Assembly (NCBI GenBank): GCA_016711285.1
Contig: JADJTG010000002.1
Coordinates: 186,001 to 250,000 of the forward strand
Length of the DNA: 64,000 bases
Origin: Sphingobacteriales bacterium
GTDB lineage: Bacteria > Bacteroidota > Bacteroidia > Chitinophagales > UBA2359
Direction of reading: 5' to 3'
The translations under genes and the position numbers were made by a program. Within the stretch, counting starts at the first letter, position 1; every line of letters begins with the position of its first letter. The notes below the pieces were generated by a model, which was not told where the DNA came from, did no database searches, and saw only the letters and a list, made by a program, of their open reading frames with translations. Positions 1-8,369 of this stretch are shown one piece after another.

Positions 1-48
1 ATTAAAAATTATCATTTACTGAAGCGCATTTTTATTTTTTTTAATATT

Positions 49-648
49 ATGAAAATATCCACTTTATCCAAAATATTTTTAATAATAGCAGCCATTTTAT
101 TAATCGGCTCTTTATTTGTACCTCTGTGGCGCATTGATTTAGAAGCACCTCAATATCCCGAAGGTTTAAACCTATTAATTTATGCCAATAAAATAGCCGG
201 CAACGTGGACATTATCAATGGTCTAAATCATTATATCGGAATGCAAACCCTGCACGCCGAAAATTTTATTGAATTTACCGTTCTCCAATATATTATTGGG
301 GCATTTGCATTATTATTCGTCATTACCGCCATCATCGGCAAACGCAAATTGCTCTACGCAACTTTTATCGCTTTTGCTGCTTTTGGCGTAATCGCCATTG
401 CCGATTTTTGGCGGTGGGAATATAACTACGGACACCACTTAGACCCCAACGCACCGATTATTGTTCCGGGTATGGCGTATCAGCCGCCGCTTATCGGCTT
501 CAAACAACTGCTGAATTTCGGAGCTTACTCCATGCCGGACATAGGTGGTTATTTTTTTATTATATGCGGTATCATTTTACTTGCATTGGTGGGTAAAGAG
601 TCGGGTTTCTTCAATCGTTTTTCAAGCAAAAAAAGTGCTTATGTAAAA
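49..648 (+). CDS. Nos-cluster integral membrane protein, in frame with NosL
   Basis: About 200 residues before the NosL part, with hydrophobic segments near residues 8-26, 78-96, 100-120 and 165-184. Position directly ahead of nosL-nosD-nosF-nosY matches the membrane protein found in nos clusters of Bacteroidota; its biochemical role is not established. The reading frame runs without a stop into NosL, so it looks like a fusion. However, the seven-A run at 628-634, if one base shorter, would end this protein at TAA 643-645, three bases before the nosL ATG at 649. A separate gene is therefore at least as likely as a real fusion. The partner nosZ would lie off the left edge. Confidence 0.6.
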
Positions 649-1073
649 ATGTTGTATTGGTCGCTGGGTTGGTCTGTATTGATGGCGAGTGCCGCCTGCT
701 CCAGCGAAGACACACCCGCCGACATCGCTCTTAATCGAGATATGTGCGATTATTGCAAAATGAAAATATCCGACCAACAATTTGCGGCGCAATTAAAAAC
801 CGAAAAAGGTCGCTATTATAAATTTGACGATATATTTTGTTTACAATCTTATCGCAAAGAACATAATGAGGTAAATTACAAGGCTCTTTGGATATCCGAC
901 TACGCCCAAGCATCTCATTTTGTGGCGATGGAGCAAGCCCATTTGTGCGCTCGCCCGACCTGAAAACCCCGATGGGCGGCGGTATAGCTGCCTTTGCCAA
1001 CAAAGCTGATGCCGAAAAACTGGCGCAGCAATACAACACTCAGGTACTTAACTGGAAATCCCTTAATGAATAA
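649..1073 (+). pseudogene. nosL: NosL copper lipoprotein, interrupted by a one-base frameshift
   Basis: NosL is a copper-binding lipoprotein that supports metal-site assembly in nitrous oxide reductase. From ATG 649 the product starts with a hydrophobic signal ending in a Cys (SAAC), then has the MCDYCKMKISD segment with its CxxC-like pair and a KFDD motif. The first frame stops at 963 after a short unrelated tail. The family C-terminus (SPDLKTPMGGGIAAF) continues in another frame to TAA 1071-1073. One extra C in the CCC at 938-940 joins the two frames cleanly. The restored stop overlaps the nosD ATG at 1066 (ATGAATAA), as expected for coupled genes, which supports the repaired reading. Confidence 0.8.
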
Positions 1074-2337
1074 TATTTCCTTCTTTTGGCATATTTTGTT
1101 GTGGTACATATCGGCGGCGATGCTTACCCTGCCCACACTCTCTGGAGCAGTACTCACCGTAGATAAAACAGCCCCAAACAACAAAGTTTACACCCACCTC
1201 AAAGCAGCAATTGCGGCGGCACAGGCGGGCGATACTTTGTTGGTAAAGCAGGGTGTGTACGAAGAAGGAAATATCCGCATTGAAAAGCCGCTTTGCTTAA
1301 TCGGCGAAAATTTTCCCATATTGGAGGGCAGCAAAAAATATGAAATTCTTTCGATTTACTCCGACAGTGTGTGGATAGAAGGATTTAAAGTGCAACATTC
1401 CGGCTTTGCCGCCTTAGACGACCCGGGCGGTATCAAAACCTATAACAGTCATTATATCAATATTATAGGAAATATTTTGTACGACAATTTTTTTGGTATA
1501 TACATTCAATACGGAACACATTGCGTAGTAAAAAACAATGAAATTGTTGCCTTGGGTGGCGCAGAACAACAAATCGGCAATGGTATTCATTGCTGGAAAA
1601 GCGACAGCCTCCAAATTATCGGCAATCATATCAGCGGGCATCGAGACGGCATTTATTTTGAGTTTGTGACACAATCGCTGATATGGCGCAATATTGTAGA
1701 AAAAAATCTCCGCTATGGTCTGCATTTTATGTTTTCCAATGATGATGCTTATTTCAGCAATTTGTTCAGGCAAAACGGTGCAGGTGTGGCGGTGATGTTT
1801 ACCAAAAATGTGACAATGATGAATAATACCTTTGACCAAAACTGGGGCGATGCCGCTTACGGCTTGCTGCTCAAAGAAATCAGCGACAGCTATATCGGCG
1901 GCAACCATTTTGAACAAAATACTTCGGGTATTCGTATGGAGGGCACCAACCGCATTACCTTAGAAAAAAATGTATTTTCAAACAACGGCTGGGCTATGCA
2001 GATACAGGCGAGTTGTATGGATAACCACGTCAGCAACAACAATTTTATTGCCAACACCTTTGACATCTCCACCAATGGAACACTCCTACTCAATACCTTG
2101 AACAATAATTACTGGGACAAATACGAAGGCTACGACCTCAACAAAGACCGACTCGGCGATGTGCCTTTTCACCCCTTGAGTTTATTTTCTATTATTGTTG
2201 AAAATCAGCCGGCAGCGATGCTGTTATACCGCAGTTTTATGATTAGTTTATTGGATAAATCCGAAAAAATGTTTCCTTCGCTCACACCCGACCATTTTAT
2301 TGACAAAGAACCTCTTATGCAAGCATTACCCTTATGA
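1066..2337 (+). CDS. nosD: NosD, periplasmic right-handed beta-helix protein
   Basis: NosD works with the NosFY ABC transporter in delivering what is needed for the CuZ site of nitrous oxide reductase. The 424-residue product has an N-terminal signal segment and a long series of short turns of the type NxIxxNxxGIY, GNHISGHRDGIYFEF and NNNFIANTFDIS, typical of the parallel beta-helix (CASH) domain, ending in an NNYWDKYEGYDLN motif that is highly characteristic of NosD. ATG 1066 was chosen over an upstream ATG at 994 because it directly precedes the signal peptide and overlaps the nosL end. Its stop overlaps nosF by four bases (ATGA). Confidence 0.93.
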   Translation: MNNISFFWHILLWYISAAMLTLPTLSGAVLTVDKTAPNNKVYTHLKAAIAAAQAGDTLLVKQGVYEEGNIRIEKPLCLIGENFPILEGSKKYEILSIYSDSVWIEGFKVQHSGFAALDDPGGIKTYNSHYINIIGNILYDNFFGIYIQYGTHCVVKNNEIVALGGAEQQIGNGIHCWKSDSLQIIGNHISGHRDGIYFEFVTQSLIWRNIVEKNLRYGLHFMFSNDDAYFSNLFRQNGAGVAVMFTKNVTMMNNTFDQNWGDAAYGLLLKEISDSYIGGNHFEQNTSGIRMEGTNRITLEKNVFSNNGWAMQIQASCMDNHVSNNNFIANTFDISTNGTLLLNTLNNNYWDKYEGYDLNKDRLGDVPFHPLSLFSIIVENQPAAMLLYRSFMISLLDKSEKMFPSLTPDHFIDKEPLMQALPL

Positions 2338-3061
2338 TTCGTATTCGCAACCTTTCAAAAAAATTCGGCAAATTAAATGTACTCCAACATCTCAATATGG
2401 ATTGTGAAATGGGGCAGTGCATTGCTTTGATTGGTCCGAACGGCTGCGGCAAAACTACGCTCATTAAATCAATTTTGGGAATGGTGCTGCCCGACGAAGG
2501 GGAAATATTAGTACACGAAAAAAACATAAAAAATGATGTCGCCTATCGTTGCCATATCGGTTATATGCCTCAAATCGGTCGTTATCCCGACAATATGAAG
2601 GTGGCGCAAGTATTGAGTACCATTAAACACATCAGAGCTGCACAGGCTACAGATGAAGAGTTGTTGCATACTTATCATTTACATACTATTTTTGAACAGT
2701 ATATGCACACGCTGAGTGGCGGCACGGTGCAAAAAGTGAGCGCGGCTTTGGCTTTTTTATTCAACCCCGATATTCTGATTTTAGATGAACCAACAGCCGG
2801 CTTAGACCCTTTGGCTGCCGAATTGTTGAAAGAAAAAATTATTGCCGAAAAAGAAAAAGGGAAATTGATTTTGATTACCTCGCACCAACTCAGCGAATTA
2901 GATGATTTGGTATCTCAGATTGTATTGATGCAGGAAGGAAAGTAGTATTGCATCAAAATATTGAAGCACTGAAAGCTGCCAGTGGCGAACAAAAATTATC
3001 CAAAGCCATTTCAAATATATTACGCCAACAACAACAAAGTATTTCTTTTATTGCACAATGA
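2334..3061 (+). pseudogene. nosF: NosF ABC ATPase, C-terminus shifted by one base
   Basis: ATPase of the NosDFY transporter. Walker A GPNGCGKTT lies near residue 35, the signature TLSGGTVQK near 127 and Walker B ILILDEPTAGLDP near 147. The open frame stops at TAG 2943-2945 after 203 residues, which is short for the family. The sequence continues in the +2 frame as VVLHQNIEALKAASGEQ and further, to TGA 3059-3061, which overlaps the nosY ATG at 3058. Adding one A to the AAA at 2939-2941 restores a 242-residue protein. The ATPase core is complete in either reading. Confidence 0.85.
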
Positions 3062-3825
3062 TGCGCCTGATTTATTTAATTTTAGCTGATATTGTCAGAA
3101 ATAAAATTGTTCTCGCTTATACGCTTTTTTTGGCGGTATTTGCGTGGAGCATTTTTAGTTTGGAAGACAGCAGCAATAAAGGGGTGCTTACGTTGCTCAA
3201 TATTATGTTGCTGGCAGTGCCTTTGGTATCGGTGTTGTTTTCTACTATATATATATACAACCGCTCCGAATTTATTGAGTTGTTGTTGAGCCAGCCTATT
3301 CCACGCAGCCGCATTTGGATTAGTTTGTTTGCGGGTTTGTGCATTAGTTTGGTGTGTGCTTATATTTTGGCTGCCGCTTTGCCTTTGTTGTTGTTTGTGA
3401 GCACCGATTTGGCTCTTTTGTTGCTCGGTGTGGGCAGTGTGGTGACGATGGTGTTTGTGTCTATTGCGTTTTTTGCCGCCACCACCAGCCGCGACAAAGC
3501 CAAAGGCATCGGTATCGCCGTATTGTTGTGGTTGTATTTCGCACTGTTGTTCGATGGATTGGTGCTGTTTTTATTGTTTCAGTTTTCGGAGTATCCAATT
3601 GAAAAAATGATGGTGTGGCTATCCGCCAGCAGCCCTTTGGACTTAGCGCGAATTTTGGTGCTGCTGCGCTTGGATAATGCCGCTTTACTGGGCTATACAG
3701 GGGCGATATTCAAAGCATCGTTTGGGTCGGGTGGCGGATTGGTGCTGGCATTTGTGTGTTTAAGTTTGTGGGTGGCAGTGCCTTTTTTTATTTCGTTAAA
3801 AATATTTCAACATAAAGATATTTAA
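3058..3825 (+). CDS. nosY: NosY-type ABC transporter permease
   Basis: A 255-residue polytopic membrane protein with about six hydrophobic helices, beginning MMRLIYLILADIVRNKIVL and carrying the SEFIELLLSQPIPRSRIW segment typical of ABC-2 permeases of the NosY group. It would form the membrane channel partner of NosF, acting with NosD at the inner membrane. The ATG overlaps the restored nosF stop, so both are probably translationally coupled. The frame is intact, unlike nosL and nosF. Confidence 0.88.
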   Translation: MMRLIYLILADIVRNKIVLAYTLFLAVFAWSIFSLEDSSNKGVLTLLNIMLLAVPLVSVLFSTIYIYNRSEFIELLLSQPIPRSRIWISLFAGLCISLVCAYILAAALPLLLFVSTDLALLLLGVGSVVTMVFVSIAFFAATTSRDKAKGIGIAVLLWLYFALLFDGLVLFLLFQFSEYPIEKMMVWLSASSPLDLARILVLLRLDNAALLGYTGAIFKASFGSGGGLVLAFVCLSLWVAVPFFISLKIFQHKDI

Positions 3826-3839
3826 ATAACAACAACAAA

Positions 3840-4121
3840 ATGATACAGGAATTATGGGCGCAAATAGGTAGTGCAACAAAACCCTTAACTGCCGTGCTGC
3901 ATCGGTGTTCGGACAGCAAAGTAATCGTCATCGGGCTGCGGTCGAGTGTTTTGCTCAAAGAGCATGTGAGTCCGGTGGCGGCGCGTTTGATGGTATTGCA
4001 AGGTGAAGTGGAATATCGGCAAGGCGATGAAATATATACGTTGCAGCCTTACCAACAACAAAATATTCCCGCCCAAACGCTGCGTTTGCAAGATACCTTG
4101 TGTCTTTTGATTCAAGGCTGA
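3840..4121 (+). CDS. Small cupin-like protein at the end of the nos operon
   Basis: A 93-residue protein starting 14 bases after nosY. The segment VIVIGLRSSVLLKEHVSPVAARLMVLQGEVEYRQGDEIYTL follows the two-motif cupin plan (KEH then GEVEYRQGDE, then a PAQTLR strand). Only one His is present in the first motif, so metal binding is uncertain. Function is unknown; the tight spacing implies it is co-transcribed with the nos genes and might sense a small molecule or anion. Confidence 0.6.
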   Translation: MIQELWAQIGSATKPLTAVLHRCSDSKVIVIGLRSSVLLKEHVSPVAARLMVLQGEVEYRQGDEIYTLQPYQQQNIPAQTLRLQDTLCLLIQG

Positions 4122-4173
4122 TTTTGAACAAGTGTGTTATTTTTTTTATTATTCATAAAAAGAACCAAGAAAT

Positions 4174-4560
4174 ATGGCAAGCGATATTCGCGACAGAAAA
4201 GATATTGTGCGGTTGATAGATCGGTTCTACGACAAAGTAAAAGATGATGCGCAAATTGCCCGTTTTTTTACGGAAGTAGTGCCTGTACAGTGGGACAAAC
4301 ACCTCCCTGTGATGTACGACTTTTGGGAAAACGTACTTTTTTACAGTGGAAACTATAGCGGAAACCCGATGCTCAAGCACCGCGCCCTGCACGAAAAAAG
4401 TGCTTTGTGTGCTGCCGATTTTGAGCGGTGGTTGCTACTGTTTACCACTACCGTTGATGAAATGTATGCCGGCAAATACGCCGACACCATTAAACAGCGT
4501 GCCGAACAAATTGCTACGGTGATGCAAATAAAGATCATACAAAACACCTCTGCTTTTTGA
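4174..4560 (+). CDS. Group III truncated haemoglobin
   Basis: A 128-residue globin with the group III pattern: LIDRFYDKVKDDAQIARFF at the start, then PVMYDFWENVLFYSGNYSG and the proximal-His stretch LKHRALHEKSAL, followed by WLLLFTTTVDEMY. Group III truncated haemoglobins bind O2 and NO; several are tied to NO handling, although their exact reaction is debated. Position just after the nos genes, in the same direction, favours a role in nitrosative stress or denitrification. A strong hairpin follows it. Confidence 0.85.
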   Translation: MASDIRDRKDIVRLIDRFYDKVKDDAQIARFFTEVVPVQWDKHLPVMYDFWENVLFYSGNYSGNPMLKHRALHEKSALCAADFERWLLLFTTTVDEMYAGKYADTIKQRAEQIATVMQIKIIQNTSAF

Positions 4561-4622
4561 TAAGGAAAGAGGCACGGATAAAATACAAATTGAGTTTTTG
4601 TGTTTGGATTATATACAAAAAA

Positions 4623-4651
4623 AATGCAAGCCTGTCGGAGAGGCTTGCATT
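4623..4651. terminator. Bidirectional hairpin terminator between trHb and fasciclin genes
   Basis: Perfect 11-bp inverted repeat, AATGCAAGCCT at 4623-4633 and AGGCTTGCATT at 4641-4651, with a 7-base loop. It lies between the convergent globin (+) and fasciclin (-) genes; an A-rich tract on the left and a T-rich tract on the right suit termination in both directions. Confidence 0.8.
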
Positions 4652-4699
4652 CATTTTTCAAAAAACCTATAAGCACAATCTTTAAAAAAAATATTTTAT

Positions 4700-5278
4700 T
4701 TATTGCGATACGGTGGGCGGCAACAGCACGTCATTGATAACGTGTATTACGCCATTGGAGGTTTTAATTGTAGCAACGATTTCTTTGTCGTTTATATATG
4801 TTTTGTTGTCTTTTTTCGTAATCTTCACTTTTCCTCCATATACCATATCATACACAGCCCCATCTTGCAGCAAAGCTCCGTCGAGCACGCCCACATAAGT
4901 ATGATATCCCAAAATATTTTCTAAATCGCCTTTCTTTTCGGGTTTGAGAAGCCCCTCCACTGTACCCGGTGGCAGTTTTTCAAAAGCGGCGTTGGTAGGT
5001 GCAAATACCGTAAAGGGTCCGGCATTGCTGAGGGCATCTACCAAGCCGGCGGCTTGCACGGCAGCTACGAGCGTGCTGTGGTCTTTGCTGCCTACTGCTA
5101 CCTGCACGATATTGGGCTTAGATACGTCGTCTTTTACGCCCGATTGTCCGGTGGCTGTCGGAGCAGCACCTTCGGTGGTAGCAGATGATGATGATGGTGC
5201 AACTTCGGTGGTGGCGTTGCTTTGGCAGGCGGCAATACTCATCATACCGCCTATTATGAGCCAATGAAAATATTTCAT
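4700..5278 (-). CDS. Fasciclin (FAS1) domain lipoprotein
   Basis: 192 residues. The N-terminus MKYFHWLIIGGMMSIAAC is a lipoprotein signal with its lipobox Cys at residue 19, followed by a Ser/Thr/Ala-rich linker to about residue 60. A single FAS1 domain fills the rest: the AAGLVDALSNAGPFTVFAPT segment, then AFEKLP, then the GVIHVINDVLLPP end motif. FAS1 proteins are surface adhesion modules; here it is probably anchored in an outer or cytoplasmic membrane. A TATCTTTG minus-7 box lies upstream on the minus strand at 5299-5306. Confidence 0.9.
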   Translation of the reverse strand: MKYFHWLIIGGMMSIAACQSNATTEVAPSSSSATTEGAAPTATGQSGVKDDVSKPNIVQVAVGSKDHSTLVAAVQAAGLVDALSNAGPFTVFAPTNAAFEKLPPGTVEGLLKPEKKGDLENILGYHTYVGVLDGALLQDGAVYDMVYGGKVKITKKDNKTYINDKEIVATIKTSNGVIHVINDVLLPPTVSQ

Positions 5279-5298
5279 ATACTTAAAAAATCTTTTCG

Positions 5299-5306
5299 CA
5301 AAGATA
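5299..5306 (-). promoter_or_regulatory. TATCTTTG minus-7 box of the fasciclin gene
   Basis: Reads TATCTTTG on the minus strand, a perfect fit to the Bacteroidota minus-7 consensus TAnnTTTG, about 20 bases before the fasciclin ATG. I could not find a good TTG minus-33 element at the usual distance. Confidence 0.5.
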
Positions 5307-5406
5307 CCACCTCTCTTTGCGCTTATTTATGATTAAAATCATAAGCGCAGCCGCATTTTTTATTTTTTTTACAGTAAAAAATTTTGAGCTTGTTTCCGTA
5401 AAGAAA

Positions 5407-6406
5407 TTACATCAAAAATCCGTTTTCCGCCGTTATAGGTTTTGGAATATCAGTTTCGCCGAGCATTTCTCTCAGGTCTATTTCTATGCCCCGTGCAATG
5501 GCAGTAATGGGCACATCGTTGTAAGTTCCTTCAAAGGGATTTTCTGAATAATCGCCTATCATTTCCATCAAAAAAAACACCCAGATAATTAAACCTGAAA
5601 AAGGAATAGTGAGCCATATTGTATGGCTTTTGAGGTCATGAAAAATATTTAATAAGCCAAAAGGCGCAAGCACAGAAAATATTAAAGTCATCCAAAATGC
5701 TACTGAGGCGTACTGACGTGGAAAAGGAAAATTTTTAATCCGCTCGCTTCTGCCCTGATCGGCATAAAACTCTGTAATGAGCTTGTGAAATTCCATGTGC
5801 CGAAAATCGTCAAAATAATTGCTGTCTTTCAGTTCTTGCAAACGATTGGCTTGTTTGTGCAGAATTTGAACCGCCATATTCGCTTTACCTTTATAAAGGT
5901 TAAATTCTTCTTCACACAGTATTTCATTGATTTCATTTTCCAAATTATCAAAATAAGTTTCGCTGATATTGGGTATATATCGCCCCTTAATTCTCATTTC
6001 GCTATGTTCCCATTCGCGCGAAAGCCGCAACTGATAGCGCAAGGCGGTGAGCCACGCTATATGGCGATATATCATTTCTTCTTTTATTTTTTTGTTGTTT
6101 TCGCCTTGTATAAAGCTACTCACTGCCACCCCGAAAGTTCTTGAATTATTCACGATGCCGCCCCAGATTTTTCTTGCCTCCCAAGTTCTGTCGTAGCTGG
6201 CATTGTTTTTAAATCCCAAATAAAAAGCTACTGCTATCCCCAAAATACTAATCGGTTGCCAGCTGATTGATAAATCAAAATTGAGCTGATGATAAAAAAA
6301 TTCAAATATAAAGGCTAATACTGTGGCATAAACAACCCCCATAAATAAAGGGAGCTTTGCTCCAGAGAAACGTCATCCAAAAACCGTATCGTCTGCGGGT
6401 GTACAT
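5407..6406 (-). pseudogene. Bestrophin-family (UPF0187) anion channel, N-terminus shifted by one base
   Basis: Prokaryotic bestrophins form pentameric ion channels in the cytoplasmic membrane. The long frame (5407-6342) has the family segments AFYLGFKNNASYDRTWEAR, KIWGGIVNNSR and, near the C-terminus, IGDYSENPFEGTYNDVP. It lacks the usual N-terminus. That is found upstream in the other frame from ATG 6404-6406 (MYTRRRYGFWMTFLWSKAP), and joins by removing one base from the five-G run on the minus strand (plus 6336-6340, CCCCC). The restored protein is about 332 residues. The alternative, a genuinely truncated protein from 6342, would lose part of the first membrane helix. Confidence 0.82.
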
Positions 6407-6569
6407 TTTTTTTGTAAAAAATTTTTAAATTTTCAAAAACAATTATAATTGCGAACAAATAAACGATGCAAAAACGGGCATTTTTTTTAATTACAATGGC
6501 AGCATATCTAATGTTTTTTAAAAAAAATGAGCCAAATCTATTTGTCGGGCAAAAATGAAAAAATAAAAA

Positions 6570-7163
6570 TTAATAATACAATTTTCTGTTGATAATTTCT
6601 ACCTTCTGTTTTTGTTTGAGGGCAGACAGGGTTCTGATGACGGTTTCTACGCGCAAGCCCGTAGAATCAGCAATTTCTTGGCGGGTGTAGGGGATTATCA
6701 CACGGAGACAGGGATCTGCACCGATGCTTTTTTTGTGATCTTCCAAAAAAGCGATGATGCGATGCTCGGGATTATGATTGATGTTTTCGCTGGTTTTTCT
6801 GGATTTATAAAAAATGCGCTGTGACAAGAGTTTCAAAAAATCTTTTTCAATACTGCGGTGCGCCTCCAACAACTGAAAAAACACTTCTTTGGGTAGCCGT
6901 ATCAACTCTGTATGTCGGGTGGCTCGGGCACTCGCCGGATAAGGCAGGTCGATAAATAAAGGCGGTTCGCCAAAACTTTCACCGTCTTTAAAAACACCCT
7001 GGATAAACTCTTTGCCCTCCTCGTTGAGGCTCACCATTTTCACTGCTCCACTCAAAATCTGGAAATACGACTTAGGTATATTACCCTCATAAAAAATAAA
7101 CTCCCCTTTCTCAAAAACCTTAATGGAAGCTCCCCAAGCCAATAGTAATGGAGTATCTATCAT
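6570..7163 (-). CDS. Crp/Fnr-family transcription regulator
   Basis: 197 residues. Residues 5-115 form a cyclic-nucleotide-binding-like beta-roll (FEKGEFIFYEGN, then GESFGEPPLFIDLPYPASARA) and the C-terminus has a winged helix with TRQEIADSTGLRVETVIRTL as recognition region. There is no N-terminal Cys cluster, so it is not an iron-sulfur Fnr. Similar proteins in Bacteroidota control denitrification or oxygen responses; nearness to the nos genes makes a DNR/NnrR-like role possible but unproven. Divergent from the large repeat array that follows it. Confidence 0.85.
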   Translation of the reverse strand: MIDTPLLLAWGASIKVFEKGEFIFYEGNIPKSYFQILSGAVKMVSLNEEGKEFIQGVFKDGESFGEPPLFIDLPYPASARATRHTELIRLPKEVFFQLLEAHRSIEKDFLKLLSQRIFYKSRKTSENINHNPEHRIIAFLEDHKKSIGADPCLRVIIPYTRQEIADSTGLRVETVIRTLSALKQKQKVEIINRKLYY

Positions 7164-7300
7164 TTGGCAGTTGTTTTATTTTTGTTTTCAGCACTCATAC
7201 AAAACGGCTGAATACTTATCAGTAAAATATCATACAAATATAAGAAATTCTCTGATAAGTTCTATAAAGTTAAACGGCTGTTCTTTCGGGCTTATGTTCC

Positions 7301-7331
7301 AACTTTGACAAAGTTATAACTTTGTCAAAGT
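7301..7331. repeat. Paired palindrome at the left border of the 21-bp array
   Basis: AACTTTGACAAAGTT (7301-7315) followed after two bases by AACTTTGTCAAAGT (7318-7331). Each half is itself a near-perfect palindrome and the two halves are reverse complements. The same element recurs three times at the right side of the array. Confidence 0.85.
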
Positions 7332-7339
7332 AAAAAACG

Positions 7340-7913
7340 CCTGCATTTACCTTTTGCAGTGCTGCATTTACCTTATGCAGTGCCGCATTTACCTTTTGCA
7401 GTGCCGCATTTACCTTTTGCAGTGCCGCATTTACCTTTTGCGGTGCCGCATTTACCTTTTGCGGTGCCGCATTTACCTTTTGCGGTGCCGCATTTACCTT
7501 TTGCAGTGCCGCATTTACCTTTTGCGGTGCCGCATTTACCTTTTGCGGTGCCGCATTTACCTTTTGCGGTGCCGCATTTACCTTTTGCGGTGCCGCATTT
7601 ACCTTTTGCGGTGCCGCATTTACCTTTTGCGGTGCCGCATTTACCTTTTGCGGTGCCGCATTTACCTTTGCGGTGCCGCATTTACCTTTTGCGGTGCCGC
7701 ATTTACCTTTGCGGTGCCGCATTTACCTTTTGCGGTGCCGCATTTTACCTTTTGCGGTGCCGCATTTACCTTTGCGGTGCCGCATTTACCTTTTGCGGTG
7801 CCGCATTTACCTTTTGCGGTGCCGCATTTACCTTTTGCGGTGCCGCATTTACCTTTTGCGGTGCCGCATTTACCTTTTGCGGTGCCGCATTTACCTTTTG
7901 CGGTGCCGCATTT
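7340..7913. repeat. Tandem array, about 27 copies of a 21-bp unit
   Basis: Direct tandem repeat with core GCATTTACCTTTTGC followed by GGTGCC (21 bp in all). Early copies carry AGTGCT or AGTGCC in place of GGTGCC. Three copies are 20 bp (one T lost, near 7669, 7708 and 7770) and one is 22 bp (near 7741). Each junction forms the inverted repeat TGCGG-TG-CCGCA. Long reading frames exist on both strands only because the unit lacks stops; the 20- and 22-bp copies break any one frame, so I regard it as non-coding. Confidence 0.93.
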
Positions 7914-8238
7914 TGCGTGGGCATTGCTGCTTATGGCGTGGGCATTGCTGCTTATGGCGTGGGCAATCCCAACTTTGACAAAGTTGGAACTTTGTCAAAG
8001 TTAAACACTGTTGCATTTACCTTTTGCACTGTTGCATTTGGCGTGGGCAATCCCAACTTTGACAAAGTTGGAACTTTGTCAAAGTTAAACACTGTTGCAT
8101 TTACCTTTTGCACTGTTGCGTTTGTCGTGGGCAATCCCAACTTTGACAAAGTTGGAACTTTGTCAAAGTTAAACACTGTCGCATTTACCTTTTGCGGTGC
8201 CGCATTTTGCGTGGGTATATCCCAACTTTATCAAAGTT
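7914..8238. repeat. Higher-order repeat, 84-bp period (4 x 21 bp) with palindromes
   Basis: Continues the 21-bp register with different blocks: two copies of a GCGTGGGCATTGC-type 21-mer, then an 84-bp unit made of four 21-bp blocks. Its palindrome CCAACTTTGACAAAGTTGG plus AACTTTGTCAAAGTT occurs at 7971, 8055 and 8139, exactly 84 bp apart. A decayed half copy (AACTTTATCAAAGTT) sits at 8224-8238. No gene is seen between here and 8370. Confidence 0.9.
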
Positions 8239-8369
8239 CAAAATTTAGAGGTTCAAAAATTTTCTCCCTGTTTTTTCAAAAAAATCTTTATTGTGTATGG
8301 TTTTACGGGCATTTCTTTACCTTTGCAGCCAACAAGAATAATATATAAAATACACGCTACTTAAAAAAC

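Noticed and set aside
888..1073. Separate small gene after nosL
   Set aside because: It is the frameshifted C-terminus of NosL.
7340..8238. CRISPR array
   Set aside because: Units are contiguous with no unique spacers and no cas genes are near.
7270..8348. Long reading frames on both strands in the 21-bp array
   Set aside because: They arise because a 21-bp unit without stops stays open in several frames. 20- and 22-bp copies break any single frame, and there is no start region, signal or unique domain.
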